Below are positions 36,801-45,635 of a stretch of 64,000 bases of DNA, piece after piece (position 1 is the first letter of the stretch; every line of letters begins with the position of its first letter). The position numbers were made by a program, and so were the translations under genes. The DNA comes from Arcanobacterium haemolyticum DSM 20595 (GTDB lineage Bacteria > Actinomycetota > Actinomycetes > Actinomycetales > Actinomycetaceae): positions 124,001 to 188,000 of the forward strand of contig NC_014218.1 of the NCBI RefSeq assembly GCF_000092365.1, given 5' to 3'. Below the pieces are notes generated by a model. It had not been told where the DNA came from. It did no database searches and worked only from the letters and a program-made list of their open reading frames with translations.

Positions 36801-37917
36801 GCACCTTAGTACGTGGGGAATAGCGTGAAATACGAGCCGTACCCGGATCAATCACATAACGAATACCAGGCACGGTAAGCGACGTTTCCGCAATATTCGT
36901 AGCCAACACAATCCGCCGATACGCATGAGGCAAGAAAATCCGCTGCTGTTCCGCGGCAGACAAGCGAGCAAACAACGGCACCACTTCCACCGCGCCCGGG
37001 ACCGACGAATGATCACCCGGATCAACAAACCGATTCCCTAACTCATCACGCAACGCCTTCTGAGTTTCACGAATCTCACCCTCCCCCGAAAGGAACACCA
37101 AAATATCTCCAGGGCCCTCATCCATCAACTCACATGCAGCATCCACAATCCCCGAAATCTGATCCACGCTGTGGTCAAGATCAGGAGAATCCGCCACCGC
37201 GTCGTCGATCCCATCCAACGGACGATACCGCACCTCAACCGGGAACGTGCGCCCAGAAACCTCCACAATCGGCGCCGAAACCCCAGGCCCTCCGCCACAC
37301 ATACGCGCCCCAAAATGCTCCGCAAACCGCTGCGAATCAATCGTTGCCGACGTAATAATAACCTTCAAATCCGGCCGCTTCGGCAAAAGCTGCGCCAAAT
37401 ATCCCAAAAGAAAATCAATATTCAGCGAACGCTCATGAGCTTCATCAATAATAATCGTGTCATACCGGCGCAACAGCGGATCAGACTGAATCTCAGCCAA
37501 CAAAATACCGTCAGTCATCAACTTAACCAACGTAGACGGCGAAACTTGCTCTGTAAACCGAACCTGGAAGCCAACCGCGCCACCAAGCTCCACACCCAGT
37601 TCATCACAAATACGCGACGCAACCGACCGCGCAGCAATACGCCGCGGCTGCGTATGGCCAATCATCCCCGCGATACCACGCCCCAACTCCAAACAAATCT
37701 TCGTCAACTGGGTAGTCTTACCAGAACCAGTTTCACCTGCAACAATCACCACTTGACTTGCGGAAATAGCCGCCTTAATATCCTCACGGCGCGCAGAAAC
37801 AGGCAACTGAGCCGGATACGAAATCGCAGGCAACACCGCCCGGCGAGCATCAAGCTGGCTAGGTGAAAACGGGCGCCACCCACGGCGCCGGAACTGGGTA
37901 CGGAAATCTTTTGCCAC
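33829..37917 (-). CDS. hrpA: ATP-dependent RNA helicase HrpA
   Basis: DEAH-box helicase that acts on RNA and stalled ribosomes in relatives. The 1362-aa protein has the full HrpA size. Motif I GETGSGKT at 61-68, motif II DEAH at 158-161, motif III SAT (VIITSATID), motif IV-like VFLSGEGEI, motif V TNIAETSLT and motif VI QRSGRCGR are present, followed by HA2, OB and the long DUF3418 C-terminal region. It starts at GTG with a weak ribosome site. Transcribed alone; divergent from the phosphodiesterase-like gene. Confidence 0.96.
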   Translation of the reverse strand: MAKDFRTQFRRRGWRPFSPSQLDARRAVLPAISYPAQLPVSARREDIKAAISASQVVIVAGETGSGKTTQLTKICLELGRGIAGMIGHTQPRRIAARSVASRICDELGVELGGAVGFQVRFTEQVSPSTLVKLMTDGILLAEIQSDPLLRRYDTIIIDEAHERSLNIDFLLGYLAQLLPKRPDLKVIITSATIDSQRFAEHFGARMCGGGPGVSAPIVEVSGRTFPVEVRYRPLDGIDDAVADSPDLDHSVDQISGIVDAACELMDEGPGDILVFLSGEGEIRETQKALRDELGNRFVDPGDHSSVPGAVEVVPLFARLSAAEQQRIFLPHAYRRIVLATNIAETSLTVPGIRYVIDPGTARISRYSPRTKVQRLPIEPISQASANQRSGRCGRVADGIAIRLYSEDDFAGRPEFTEPEIQRTSLASVILQMASLGLGTVADFPFIDPPDMKAVRSGVQLLEEIGALEPDTRTPVLTKIGHKLARLPIDPRLGRMLLAAVDNGAATEVLVLVAAMSVQDVRERPVEFKAQADQLHARFTEPSSDFLAYLNLWRYLRTQQRDLSGSAFRRLCRAEHLNWLRFREWQDVVSQLRELAKPLGITLKNIALPTAAQIRQAGEKNNDVSQNRDIVHAVKAVGASADAPAADAIHRSLLVGLLSNIGSFDQRKRDYLGARGTHFVMWPGSGLAKRTPDWVMAAELVETSRLFARSVAKIDPAWVERAGAHLVKRTYSDPFWSKRDGAAKVHEKVLLYGLTVAADRQVLLSSVGTDSARELAREMFIRHALVENQWRTFHQFVKDNRQALADARDVEERLRSHGLVADEAAQFVFFDERIPASIVSARHFDSWWKKERHQNPDLLDFTREFLLGETEASDDDFPQQWRQGDITLSISYTFTPGSHADGLTIDVPITLLPQLTDDGFDWLVPGMLDELVVATIRALPKRIRRHLVPAPDVAREIRSLLPAWDSVAHGQPGAPTFEAAFTDAVRKLRSIDIDKDAWAEASLPPHLVITFRARSERGAVLDESTSIEHLQRSLAPQTRSAVAQVVKSAVAAAVNTPVVDTPALAGTGVPLTTWPAMDSIPEVIETSGAHGHAVRGYPALAEVSAKAGTVVELVVRAQPAEQVRDHAAGIVRLLAGELALPDARVSTRWTRRESLAMAASPYKTTQALISDLHIAAVRNLATQWARENKKPLGQLRERTDYEALRTWLKIRVEDEIYRVAQIVVRVLETYGEVDSAIRGASSLALINTVTDVRDQVNRLVAPGFIARTPYEYLAHLPRYLAAARIRLEKAPTNSADDSLAWQVADISDAIAEEEAAQTMYDPVKAAALVKARWMIEELRVSFFAQQLGTSGKVSVQRIRKLVN

Positions 37918-38055
37918 GAAACTATTTTCTCACGGGGGTCCGACAATGTCAGGACGTCACTTTTCTCTCAATCAAGCGAAGCGCGAACGTGCTCAAAACT
38001 CTCCCCAGCTCGTAGCCTAAACTAAAAAAGTATTCCAGCCAAGAAAGGGTACTTT

Positions 38056-39075
38056 ATGAAATTCGTGTGGGGCACACTCTCACTAGCCATAGCCGCAATC
38101 GGTATTCTCCTCTGCCGGCCAGACCTTACCGAATACACCTCCACCTTGGCGCTTTCCACCCCACTCGCCCAAATTATTTCCATGCGATTTTGGATCGGAG
38201 CAGGGCTTATTTTCAGCGCCTTACTCCTAGCGATCTTTGCGGTTGTACGCCGGAAACTCCTGAATATGGGACGGATCGCCGGCGCGCTGGCCGCCATGCT
38301 GGCCGTGTGCGGCGTGCTCCAATTCGGAGTGATACTTGAACGCGGCCTGGCAAACCCTGGAAAACTCGGGCCAGATCACGGAATCACCGCCACCGCGCGC
38401 GGAAACGGGGACATCACGGTTCTCACCTACAATACGCTCGGTGGCAAAACCACCCCAGGTCAGATCGCCCAGCTAGCCGAAGCCAACGGCGCAGACGTGA
38501 TCGTACTGGCCGAAACGGCAGGGGATCGCGGGCACGAACTCGTGCGGCTGCTGGCCAAACGCGGCCTTCGGTTTCAACACTTTGACACCGCCACCTCCAA
38601 ATACGATCCCGAATTCCGCTCCACAATCCTCCTCATATCCGAGACCCTCGGGAAATACGAGCAGAGCGATACGGCCCCGGCGGAGGCCGCCGCCGTATCC
38701 GCTCGGCCCGTTGCCGGAAACGGCCCAGAAATCGTTGGCGTTCACCCTATCGCACCCATGCCCCGGTTTGTGGATTCCTGGCGGAAACAAACCCGCTCTG
38801 TATATGAACTGTGCTCCCGGCCAAATATCATCGTGGCCGGCGATTTCAACTCCACCATCGATCATCAGCTGGCTCAAGGCTTCACCTGCGGGGATGGCGC
38901 CAAAGATGCTGGCTCTGGCGCTGTTGGCACGTGGCCTGTGAATACTCCGGCTACTCTTTCGGCTCCTATTGATCGGGTTTTATATAGTGGGTCGTTCCGT
39001 GGGGCAGATGCTGCAATCGTGACTGTTGGCGGCTCTGATCACCGCGGCCTGCTGGTGCGGTTGAGCACGAAGTGA
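38056..39075 (+). CDS. Endonuclease/exonuclease/phosphatase-family membrane protein
   Basis: Predicted Mg-dependent phosphodiesterase or phosphatase facing outward. The 339-aa protein has three N-terminal helices (about 5-25, 45-68, 76-95) and an EEP domain: TYNTLGG (Asn), VIVLAETAGDRG (Glu), VAGDFNSTID (Asp/Asn) and GGSDHRGLLV (Asp/His). This layout matches vancomycin-resistance-associated and similar EEP membrane proteins of actinobacteria. The substrate is unknown. An AAAGGG site precedes the ATG. Repeat family B lies beyond its stop. Confidence 0.85.
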   Translation: MKFVWGTLSLAIAAIGILLCRPDLTEYTSTLALSTPLAQIISMRFWIGAGLIFSALLLAIFAVVRRKLLNMGRIAGALAAMLAVCGVLQFGVILERGLANPGKLGPDHGITATARGNGDITVLTYNTLGGKTTPGQIAQLAEANGADVIVLAETAGDRGHELVRLLAKRGLRFQHFDTATSKYDPEFRSTILLISETLGKYEQSDTAPAEAAAVSARPVAGNGPEIVGVHPIAPMPRFVDSWRKQTRSVYELCSRPNIIVAGDFNSTIDHQLAQGFTCGDGAKDAGSGAVGTWPVNTPATLSAPIDRVLYSGSFRGADAAIVTVGGSDHRGLLVRLSTK

Positions 39076-39116
39076 TCTTGCCCATGCCAGTATGTTTCTG
39101 GCGATCAGTATGTTTC

Positions 39117-39192
39117 TGACGAAAAATTCACCCACAGCCGGCGATAGGCCCCTATAGAGGCCCATCGCCGGAAATAAGTGAGTTTTTCGTCA
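39117..39192. repeat. Repeat family B, copy 2: 76-bp MITE-like element
   Basis: Begins TGACGAAAAA and ends TTTTTCGTCA, perfect 10-bp terminal inverted repeats extending to 15 bp with one mismatch. The core ccggcgat-aggcc / ggccc-atcgccgg surrounds ctatag. It matches copy 1 (inverted) nearly throughout. It lies between convergent genes and is preceded by a direct repeat of cagtatgtttctg. Confidence 0.9.
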
Positions 39193-39205
39193 ATACCCGC
39201 CCCCC

Positions 39206-40315
39206 TTACCGAGGAAACCCGCGCCGAGCCGCCACATCCAACGCAAATCCGTCTTTCCCACGGATTACGGGCACGCCATCGCCTTCCGAATCGCAATCTT
39301 CACGGTTTTTCCCGAATGCTTCAGGCGATCCGTGGGAGAGGACTTGTTCTACAGGGTTGAGTTCGCGCAGTGCGATACCGCGAACACGCGATGGGTGTTC
39401 GCGGGCGAGTTCGTCGTAGATGAGGGGGTCGTTTTGCCCGTCGTCGCCTACGAGGAACCATTCGATGTTGGGGAACATGATGAGCAGGTTCCGCAGTTGC
39501 GTTTTCTTGTGTTCTTGCCCGGAGCGGAAGAGGCCGGTTGGGGTGGGGCCCCAGTCGGTGAAGAGCATGGGGCCGATGGGGAGTTCGTTTTTCTGGATGA
39601 AGTTGAGGAACGTGGGGTAGGTGTTCCAGGCGCCGGTTGAGAGGTAGAAAACGGGCGCTTTGGGAGAGTCTTCTAGTAGTGTGCGGTAGAAGCTGTTCAT
39701 TCCGGGTACGGCTTGGCGGGTGTTTGTGTGTTTGACGAACGAGTTCCACGCCGCGAGCATCGCGCGCGGGAGCCATGTGACCACGATCGTGTCGTCGATA
39801 TCCGAGATGAGCCCACGGGTTGCGTCCGGCGAGACGATCATGATCGGCGCATTGATCGACTCACCTGCGGCGGGGGTGATGAGTGCTTCGTGCCAGCCGG
39901 GTTCGAGTCCATGATTTTCGACGATGATGTCCAAGTATCCACTTCGATCAGTACGTGTGTGGATGGTTTGGTTCCCGATGGTAACTGTGACTGGGAGGAA
40001 GCCTACCTGTGTGGTGAAGAATTGGCGCCATCCGCGTTCTGCTTCTGCCGCGGTTTCGGCGGCGAATGTGGCAATATCGCTGACTGTTTGGCTGGCGTAT
40101 GTGTGGGTGAGGCTTGGCAGGAATGGCAGGGTGGCGGGTTTTTTGTGTGCGTGGGGATCGGCCATGACTGCGCGCGCGAGTACGCGAACTGCGGAAACTG
40201 AACCGTATCCGGTGTATCCGATGATGTTTGGTAGCCAGCCGGCGCGGCGCCGTTTCACGATACCGCGTCGGTTAATAGAATCTTCGATTGTGCGTGCCAT
40301 ATGTGCAAAACCCAT
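39206..40315 (-). CDS. APP1-type phosphatase (DUF2183 domain)
   Basis: HAD-like phosphatase related to yeast phosphatidate phosphatase App1. In 369 aa, the catalytic domain starts at LISDIDDTIVVTWLP (DxDxT nucleophile motif) and continues with VFYLSTGAWNTYPTL-like segment, FTDWGPTPTGLFRSG, HKKTQLRNLL and FLVGDDGQNDPLIY. N-terminal ~170 residues form a beta-rich region with VTIGNQTIHTRTDRSGY. The substrate is inferred only. An ATG five codons inside is an alternative start. The upstream region contains a palindrome that could bind the neighbouring GntR protein. Confidence 0.85.
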   Translation of the reverse strand: MGFAHMARTIEDSINRRGIVKRRRAGWLPNIIGYTGYGSVSAVRVLARAVMADPHAHKKPATLPFLPSLTHTYASQTVSDIATFAAETAAEAERGWRQFFTTQVGFLPVTVTIGNQTIHTRTDRSGYLDIIVENHGLEPGWHEALITPAAGESINAPIMIVSPDATRGLISDIDDTIVVTWLPRAMLAAWNSFVKHTNTRQAVPGMNSFYRTLLEDSPKAPVFYLSTGAWNTYPTFLNFIQKNELPIGPMLFTDWGPTPTGLFRSGQEHKKTQLRNLLIMFPNIEWFLVGDDGQNDPLIYDELAREHPSRVRGIALRELNPVEQVLSHGSPEAFGKNREDCDSEGDGVPVIRGKDGFALDVAARRGFPR

Positions 40316-40435
40316 AGGTGCAAGCCTACCTAAAGTTGAGAGATGATTGGTACAGGTAGGTGGTTGGCGGCGAATTTCAAAAGGAATTCTTTGTTCGCGC
40401 ATAGTTTGTTTCAAAAAACAGATTGAATAAGGTCA

Positions 40436-40458
40436 CTATGTGTCTCTTATACACATAG
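40436..40458. promoter_or_regulatory. Palindrome with Tn5-end-like core upstream of the APP1-type gene
   Basis: Arms ctatgtgt and acacatag flank ctcttat. The 16-mer TGTCTCTTATACACAT inside is identical to the central part of the Tn5 mosaic end. Immediately after is a second palindrome, ataggcctat. It may be an operator for the GntR protein encoded next door, an IS4-type end remnant, or an artefact. Confidence 0.45.
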
Positions 40459-40515
40459 GCCTATAAAAGAGGAAGTTAATAGTGGGCTCGCCCAACCCTT
40501 CCGCCTGCTGTGCCC

Positions 40516-41271
40516 CTATCCCTGCTCACCTTGAGCAAACACGGTTGATTCGTAAGTGTAGAGATCCCCGCGGTAGGTGTGGATGCCCCATTCAATGATG
40601 TCCCCGTGTTCGTCGAACGCGGTGCGGTTGATGGTGAGCACTGGCTGGCGGGTGGGGATGGTGAGGAGTTTGGCGTGGCGGCGGGAGGGCCGTTCGGCGC
40701 TGACGGATTGGGTGGTGGATGCGATGGTGATGCCGGAATCGCGGATGAGTTCGTAGAGGCCGCGTTTTTCGAGGTCTGCAAAGCTGGGGGCAAGATCGGC
40801 CCGCATCCAGTTATACAGCACGGCTACGGGCACGCCGTCGCGGTAGCGGAGACGTTCGAGTTCGAGGATGGGAGCCCCTTCTAGGCAGTCGAGTTGGTGT
40901 GCCATCTTGTGGGATGCGGGCATCACATTGTAGGTGAGGATATGTGTGGTGGGATGTTTGCCTTGTCCGCGTAGCTCTTCGTTGAGTGAGGTGAGTTTGA
41001 AGATTCGGTGGCGAGGCTTGGGCGCCACGATGGTGCCCTTGCCTCGCCGCCGGATGAGTAGCCCTTGCTCCACCAGTGTTTGCATGGCTCGGCGCGCGGT
41101 TGGCCGCGATACGTTGAGCCTGCGTGCCATCGAGATTTCGTTTTCGATGGCAGTTCCCGCGGCTAACGTGCCATCGGTGATGGCACGTTCAATCGGTTCA
41201 GATATTTGCACGTGAAGTGGGGTATCTGAGGTGCGATTGAGTTCGATGCGGGGTTGGTACTGGTGGATCAC
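40516..41271 (-). CDS. GntR-family regulator with UTRA domain (HutC subfamily)
   Basis: DNA-binding repressor or activator responding to a small molecule. Residues 1-80 form the winged helix with ENEISMARRLNVSRPTARRAMQTL as recognition region and LIRRRGKGTIV as wing; residues 95-245 form a UTRA ligand domain (ILELERLRYRDGVPVAVLYNWM). It starts at GTG, directly after the pgm TAG, so pgm and the regulator are co-transcribed. A sugar-related effector is plausible from that link but not shown. Confidence 0.92.
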   Translation of the reverse strand: MIHQYQPRIELNRTSDTPLHVQISEPIERAITDGTLAAGTAIENEISMARRLNVSRPTARRAMQTLVEQGLLIRRRGKGTIVAPKPRHRIFKLTSLNEELRGQGKHPTTHILTYNVMPASHKMAHQLDCLEGAPILELERLRYRDGVPVAVLYNWMRADLAPSFADLEKRGLYELIRDSGITIASTTQSVSAERPSRRHAKLLTIPTRQPVLTINRTAFDEHGDIIEWGIHTYRGDLYTYESTVFAQGEQG

Positions 41272-42954
41272 CTAGGCTCCTAGAGCTGCGGAAACAACGG
41301 CTTTGGCTTCGTTTTGGACACGGACGAGGTGTTCCGGCCCGTGGAACGATTCGGCGTAGATCTTGTAGACGTCTTCGGTTCCGGATGGGCGGGCGGCGAA
41401 CCACGCGTTCTCGGTAGTCACTTTGAGACCGCCGATTTTTGCGCCGTTTCCGGGTGCTTCCACGAGCCGCGCGGTGATCGGTTCGCCGGCGAGTTCGGTT
41501 GCGGTCACGTCCTGCGGAGCGAGCGCGGCGAGCTTGGCTTTTTCGGTTTTGCTTGCGGCCGCGTCGATTCGGGCGTACGACGACGATCCGAACGTCTCCA
41601 CCAACTCACGGTGGAGTTGGGATGGGCTCTTGCCGGTGATTGCCGTGATTTCGGATGCCAACAGATCCATGATGATGCCGTCTTTATCGGTTGTCCATAC
41701 TGTGCCGTCTTTACGGAGGAAGGAGGCCCCGGCAGATTCTTCGCCGCCAAATCCGATTTTCCCTGAAATAAGGCCTGGGACGAACCATTTGAATCCAACA
41801 GGTACTTCGATGAGTTCGCGCCCGATGCTTCCTACAACACGATCGATGAGCGAGGACGAAACGAGTGTTTTGCCCACGCCAGCGTTGGCTGGCCACTGTG
41901 GACGGTGGGTGAAGAGGTAGTTGATTGCTACTGCCAGGTAGTGGTTTGGATTCATGAGCCCAGCATCTGGGGTCACGATTCCGTGGCGGTCCGAATCCGC
42001 ATCGTTTCCTGTGGCGATGTCGAATGGGGAGCGGCCGTCAACACCTGGCTTCATGCGTTCTAGGAGGGATGCCATGGCGTATAGGGAGGAGCAGTCCATG
42101 CGGATCTTGCCGTCCCAATCGAGAGTCATGAATGGCCAGGCTGGATCAACGGTGGGGTTCACAACGGTGAGATCAAGGCCGTAGCGTTCTGCGATTGCAC
42201 CCCAGTATTCTGCGGACGCTCCGCCCATGGGGTCTGCGCCGATTCGTACGCCGGCGGTGCGGATCGCGTCCAGATCGATGATCGATTGGAGATCGTCGAC
42301 GTACGCAGAGAGATAATCGTGCCCGCGGGTGGTTTCTGCCTTGAGCGCCAGGTCATAGTTGACGCGCGCCACGTTGCGCCAGCCGTCACGCAGGATGTCG
42401 TTTGCTCGCGCCGCGATAGCCGAGGTGGCGTCAGAATCTGCTGGACCGCCGTGTGGCGGGTTGTATTTGAAGCCGCCGTCGCGTGGCGGGTTGTGGGATG
42501 GGGTGACGACGATGCCGTCGGCTAATCCTGGGCCGGACGTACGAACACCGTCAGCAGTATTGGCGCCGTTAGCGGTAAGGATGGCGAGGGAGACTGCAGG
42601 GGTTGGAGTCCAGGAACGGCGAGCATCAATACGGACTTCAACGTTGTTCGCGGCAAGTACTTCTAGTGCTGTACGTTCTGCCGGTTCGGACAACGCGTGG
42701 GTGTCACGGCCGATGTATAGCGGGCCGTCAATGCCGTGAGCGCGGCGGTATTCCACGATTGCTTGCGTTGTTGCCACGATGTGGGCTTCGTTGAAGGCTC
42801 CATCAAACGCAGATCCGCGGTGGCCGGAGGTTCCGAATACCACCTGTTGGGCTGGGTTTGAGGGGTCTGGTTCGATATCGTAATACGCACTAACGAGTGC
42901 ATCAATATCAGTGAGATCGGATGGCTGAGCCAATGTTCCTGCGCGTTCGTTCAT
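41272..42954 (-). CDS. pgm: Alpha-D-glucose phosphate-specific phosphoglucomutase
   Basis: Interconverts glucose-1-phosphate and glucose-6-phosphate, supplying RfbA-type pathways and glycogen. The 560-aa enzyme has [15 protein letters not shown] near 40-54, the phosphoserine loop [13 protein letters not shown], metal loop [10 protein letters not shown], sugar loop [12 protein letters not shown] and phosphate loop [16 protein letters not shown]. The length fits the pgm class of E. coli type. A start near 42954 is supported by [14 protein letters not shown] and the 25-base gap to the upstream gene. Confidence 0.97.
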   Translation of the reverse strand: MNERAGTLAQPSDLTDIDALVSAYYDIEPDPSNPAQQVVFGTSGHRGSAFDGAFNEAHIVATTQAIVEYRRAHGIDGPLYIGRDTHALSEPAERTALEVLAANNVEVRIDARRSWTPTPAVSLAILTANGANTADGVRTSGPGLADGIVVTPSHNPPRDGGFKYNPPHGGPADSDATSAIAARANDILRDGWRNVARVNYDLALKAETTRGHDYLSAYVDDLQSIIDLDAIRTAGVRIGADPMGGASAEYWGAIAERYGLDLTVVNPTVDPAWPFMTLDWDGKIRMDCSSLYAMASLLERMKPGVDGRSPFDIATGNDADSDRHGIVTPDAGLMNPNHYLAVAINYLFTHRPQWPANAGVGKTLVSSSLIDRVVGSIGRELIEVPVGFKWFVPGLISGKIGFGGEESAGASFLRKDGTVWTTDKDGIIMDLLASEITAITGKSPSQLHRELVETFGSSSYARIDAAASKTEKAKLAALAPQDVTATELAGEPITARLVEAPGNGAKIGGLKVTTENAWFAARPSGTEDVYKIYAESFHGPEHLVRVQNEAKAVVSAALGA

Positions 42955-42979
42955 GGCTCTATTCTACTAAACGTCACAC

Positions 42980-45562
42980 TTAAATGTAGTTACGCTTGGT
43001 AGCGATCTGCAGAGCAATCCACCCGAGTGGTACACGGCCCCAGAATGTGAAGAGCCGGTAGAGTACGGCAGTTGAGAGAGCCACAGAATATGGAATTCCT
43101 GCTAGTACGAGACCGCCAGTCAATGCGGCCTCAACTGGGCCAATTCCGCCTGGGGAAGGGACGAGCGAACCAACAGAATTGGAAATAAGGTAGGTGACAG
43201 CTAACGTAACCAGCGGAAGTTGATATCCGAATGCTGCTAATGCACAGCCAAAGCAGGCAACAAATGCAATAGTCATGATGATTGAGCCAAGGAATCCGAA
43301 GGCCAATCGTTGAGGATGCGTTCCTAACCAGACTAGCCGGGGCCAAATCTGCTCCACTGTAGGTTTGATTTTTACCAAGATCCAGGTGCGTAGTGGCTTG
43401 ATTAAGAAAACAGAACTTAGAATCAATGCCGTTACGCCGATTCCTAATATGATTGAACCAGATGGCATAGAAAGCGCCCCGAATTCGCCCGTAACCAAGG
43501 TAAGAAGAATCAGGAAGATTACTGTGGTAACGAATTGGGCTAGCTGAACTACAGTTACGGTAGCCACTGCTGGTGCAATCCCCACGTTCTTCTTCTGTAA
43601 GAAGCGTAGGTTTAAGGCCGCCGGGCCGATACCGGCTGGAGCCACGAGGGTGACTAACGATGCTGCCACCTGTACTAAAATTGATTGGCCTAACGGAACT
43701 CGTTCTTGGGTGTAGGCCTTCAATGTGATCGCGGCACCAAGGTACGTGAGTAAACCGGAAGTAAATGACACGATCATCCACCATGGATTGGCAGTTTTCA
43801 GCGCAGCCGAAAGATCAGTGAAATTCACTGACGCAGCAAGAAGATAGACGGCAATAACGCCGATAGAGACTGTGATGATGGTCTTTGGTGAAAAGCGCTT
43901 GAGCTCCACAGGTTCCATGGGCTCCACATCTGGTAGCCGCTGTTCTAACACTTCACGAATCCGCGCAACGTCTTTCGATTTCGGGAAATCTTCGCGGGTC
44001 CGTGGCGGAAGAATTGCCTTTTGTAGAAGTGGAACGAGGGACATAATGCGTTCAAATGGAACAGAACGAATGAGTGAAGACACGGCCCGATCTACGCCTA
44101 CAATGCCTGCCAGCATCGCCAATCCCTGAACAAGATCCACTAGGCGAACAGTTTCAGACGCCATTAGTGAACCATCTTGCCAGTGGGAAATATGAAGCCC
44201 CGCATTATCCAAATGTACGCACCCTGCATGAAGATCCCCATGGGAAAAACCACGTGCATGAGCTTTTTGCAAACGTTCCCATAACGAATCCAGCTGAGAG
44301 TCAGAAATATCTTCCCCATCGACGTCATCTAGTAACGGAGCGTCAGGAATCCGATACACCAAGCATACGGAAGAATCTGCGTGAGCATCAGAAACGAATG
44401 TTTCCCGTGAAACGCCCGCGTGTTCAACCGCAAGCTGCATCACCACGTGCTGCTGTGCTGCCTCCTGCAAGGTGTGTGCCGCGCCATGGTATGTAATCTT
44501 CAACCGGAGCTGGCGCCACAAATCCGCAAGAGCTCCAACAATAATCCGATCGTCATCTAACACATGGACTCGGAAAATATCCCCAGACGCATCCCGAACC
44601 ACATACACACGCGATACCGATGCGGGCTTAAACGTAGGGTATTTATGGCGCGCCGTTGTAGCCAGCATGTGGCCGTGATGCCCATCCAACGAAGAAACTA
44701 CGCGAGATGGAGAAATAGACGGTAGGGTGATGGCGGGATCGTCGTTCCACATGGCCGCCAACTTACGAATCGCACCCGAATCCACGTACCCAACCGGGCC
44801 GCGCGCCTCCACAGACCATGCCGAAACTGGGACTGAATCTGGCGAATCGTAACGAATAATCTCAACCGGATCCACACCAGCGCGGCGAACCAAATCCACA
44901 AACGCCGCGCCCGTCACGCGCTGCGGCGGTGCACCAATCACAAACCGCAACAAGAGTGCAACGCTCACACCTAACAAAATTGTGGCCACCGAACCCGGCA
45001 AGGTTTGCTTACCCTGCAGCACAAGCAACAGTGCCACAAGTGACGTTAAAATCCAGCCCCACCGCACCAAACGCGAACCCTGGAACGACCCCGCAACAGT
45101 CAACAACGCGGCAATCGCCGCCAAATACGGAACAGGGTGAATAAAAGTCTGAAGCGAGACAGTGCCGTGCAACCCCGCCCCATAAATCAATTCGGCGGCC
45201 ACAGTATGGGCCAACCACGCCAAAAAGGGAGCGGTTAGATTCGCCACGATCGCAGTAACCAGCGTTCGCCACCGGCGCTTGAACACCATCTCCACGATCA
45301 GCGCCAGCGGTAAGAAAAACGACACCACGCCTTCCAGCACGTTAATCGGCACAAAAAACAATTGTTCGATCAAACTAGACGTGGCTGCGCGAACATCATT
45401 CGTCACACCCAAGACAGTCAGGCGCGCATAGGCAGACAACACAACTACGCCCGCAATCGCCAGTAGCGCCACGATGGCGCCCACAAGATCCGCAGGCTGG
45501 CGCATCCAGCGTTGCGGAACATCAACGAGGGTCACGGTGCGTGAAGAAAGAGGAGTGCTCAC
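42980..45562 (-). CDS. Flippase-like (LPG-synthase TM / UPF0104) protein with embedded kinase-like segment
   Basis: Large 860-aa integral membrane protein. Residues 1-215 hold about six helices. A cytoplasmic segment (about 215-560) contains HARGFSHGDLHAGCVHLDN, close to the aminoglycoside-kinase catalytic loop HGDxxxxN, but DFG is replaced by HWQDGS. The C-terminal third is the TIGR00374/LPG-synthase-type membrane domain with LVAPAGIGPAALNLRFLQ and SLVPSPGGIGPVEAALTGG. It probably moves or modifies a lipid-linked substrate; no synthase domain of MprF type follows. GTG start. No partner is evident. Confidence 0.8.
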   Translation of the reverse strand: MSTPLSSRTVTLVDVPQRWMRQPADLVGAIVALLAIAGVVVLSAYARLTVLGVTNDVRAATSSLIEQLFFVPINVLEGVVSFFLPLALIVEMVFKRRWRTLVTAIVANLTAPFLAWLAHTVAAELIYGAGLHGTVSLQTFIHPVPYLAAIAALLTVAGSFQGSRLVRWGWILTSLVALLLVLQGKQTLPGSVATILLGVSVALLLRFVIGAPPQRVTGAAFVDLVRRAGVDPVEIIRYDSPDSVPVSAWSVEARGPVGYVDSGAIRKLAAMWNDDPAITLPSISPSRVVSSLDGHHGHMLATTARHKYPTFKPASVSRVYVVRDASGDIFRVHVLDDDRIIVGALADLWRQLRLKITYHGAAHTLQEAAQQHVVMQLAVEHAGVSRETFVSDAHADSSVCLVYRIPDAPLLDDVDGEDISDSQLDSLWERLQKAHARGFSHGDLHAGCVHLDNAGLHISHWQDGSLMASETVRLVDLVQGLAMLAGIVGVDRAVSSLIRSVPFERIMSLVPLLQKAILPPRTREDFPKSKDVARIREVLEQRLPDVEPMEPVELKRFSPKTIITVSIGVIAVYLLAASVNFTDLSAALKTANPWWMIVSFTSGLLTYLGAAITLKAYTQERVPLGQSILVQVAASLVTLVAPAGIGPAALNLRFLQKKNVGIAPAVATVTVVQLAQFVTTVIFLILLTLVTGEFGALSMPSGSIILGIGVTALILSSVFLIKPLRTWILVKIKPTVEQIWPRLVWLGTHPQRLAFGFLGSIIMTIAFVACFGCALAAFGYQLPLVTLAVTYLISNSVGSLVPSPGGIGPVEAALTGGLVLAGIPYSVALSTAVLYRLFTFWGRVPLGWIALQIATKRNYI

Positions 45563-45635
45563 GTTAAAAATTATCCCTCACAATACCGCCCGATGTCCCC
45601 TTCAAGCGTGGAATTAGGGGTTTTCTCAGGAGGTG

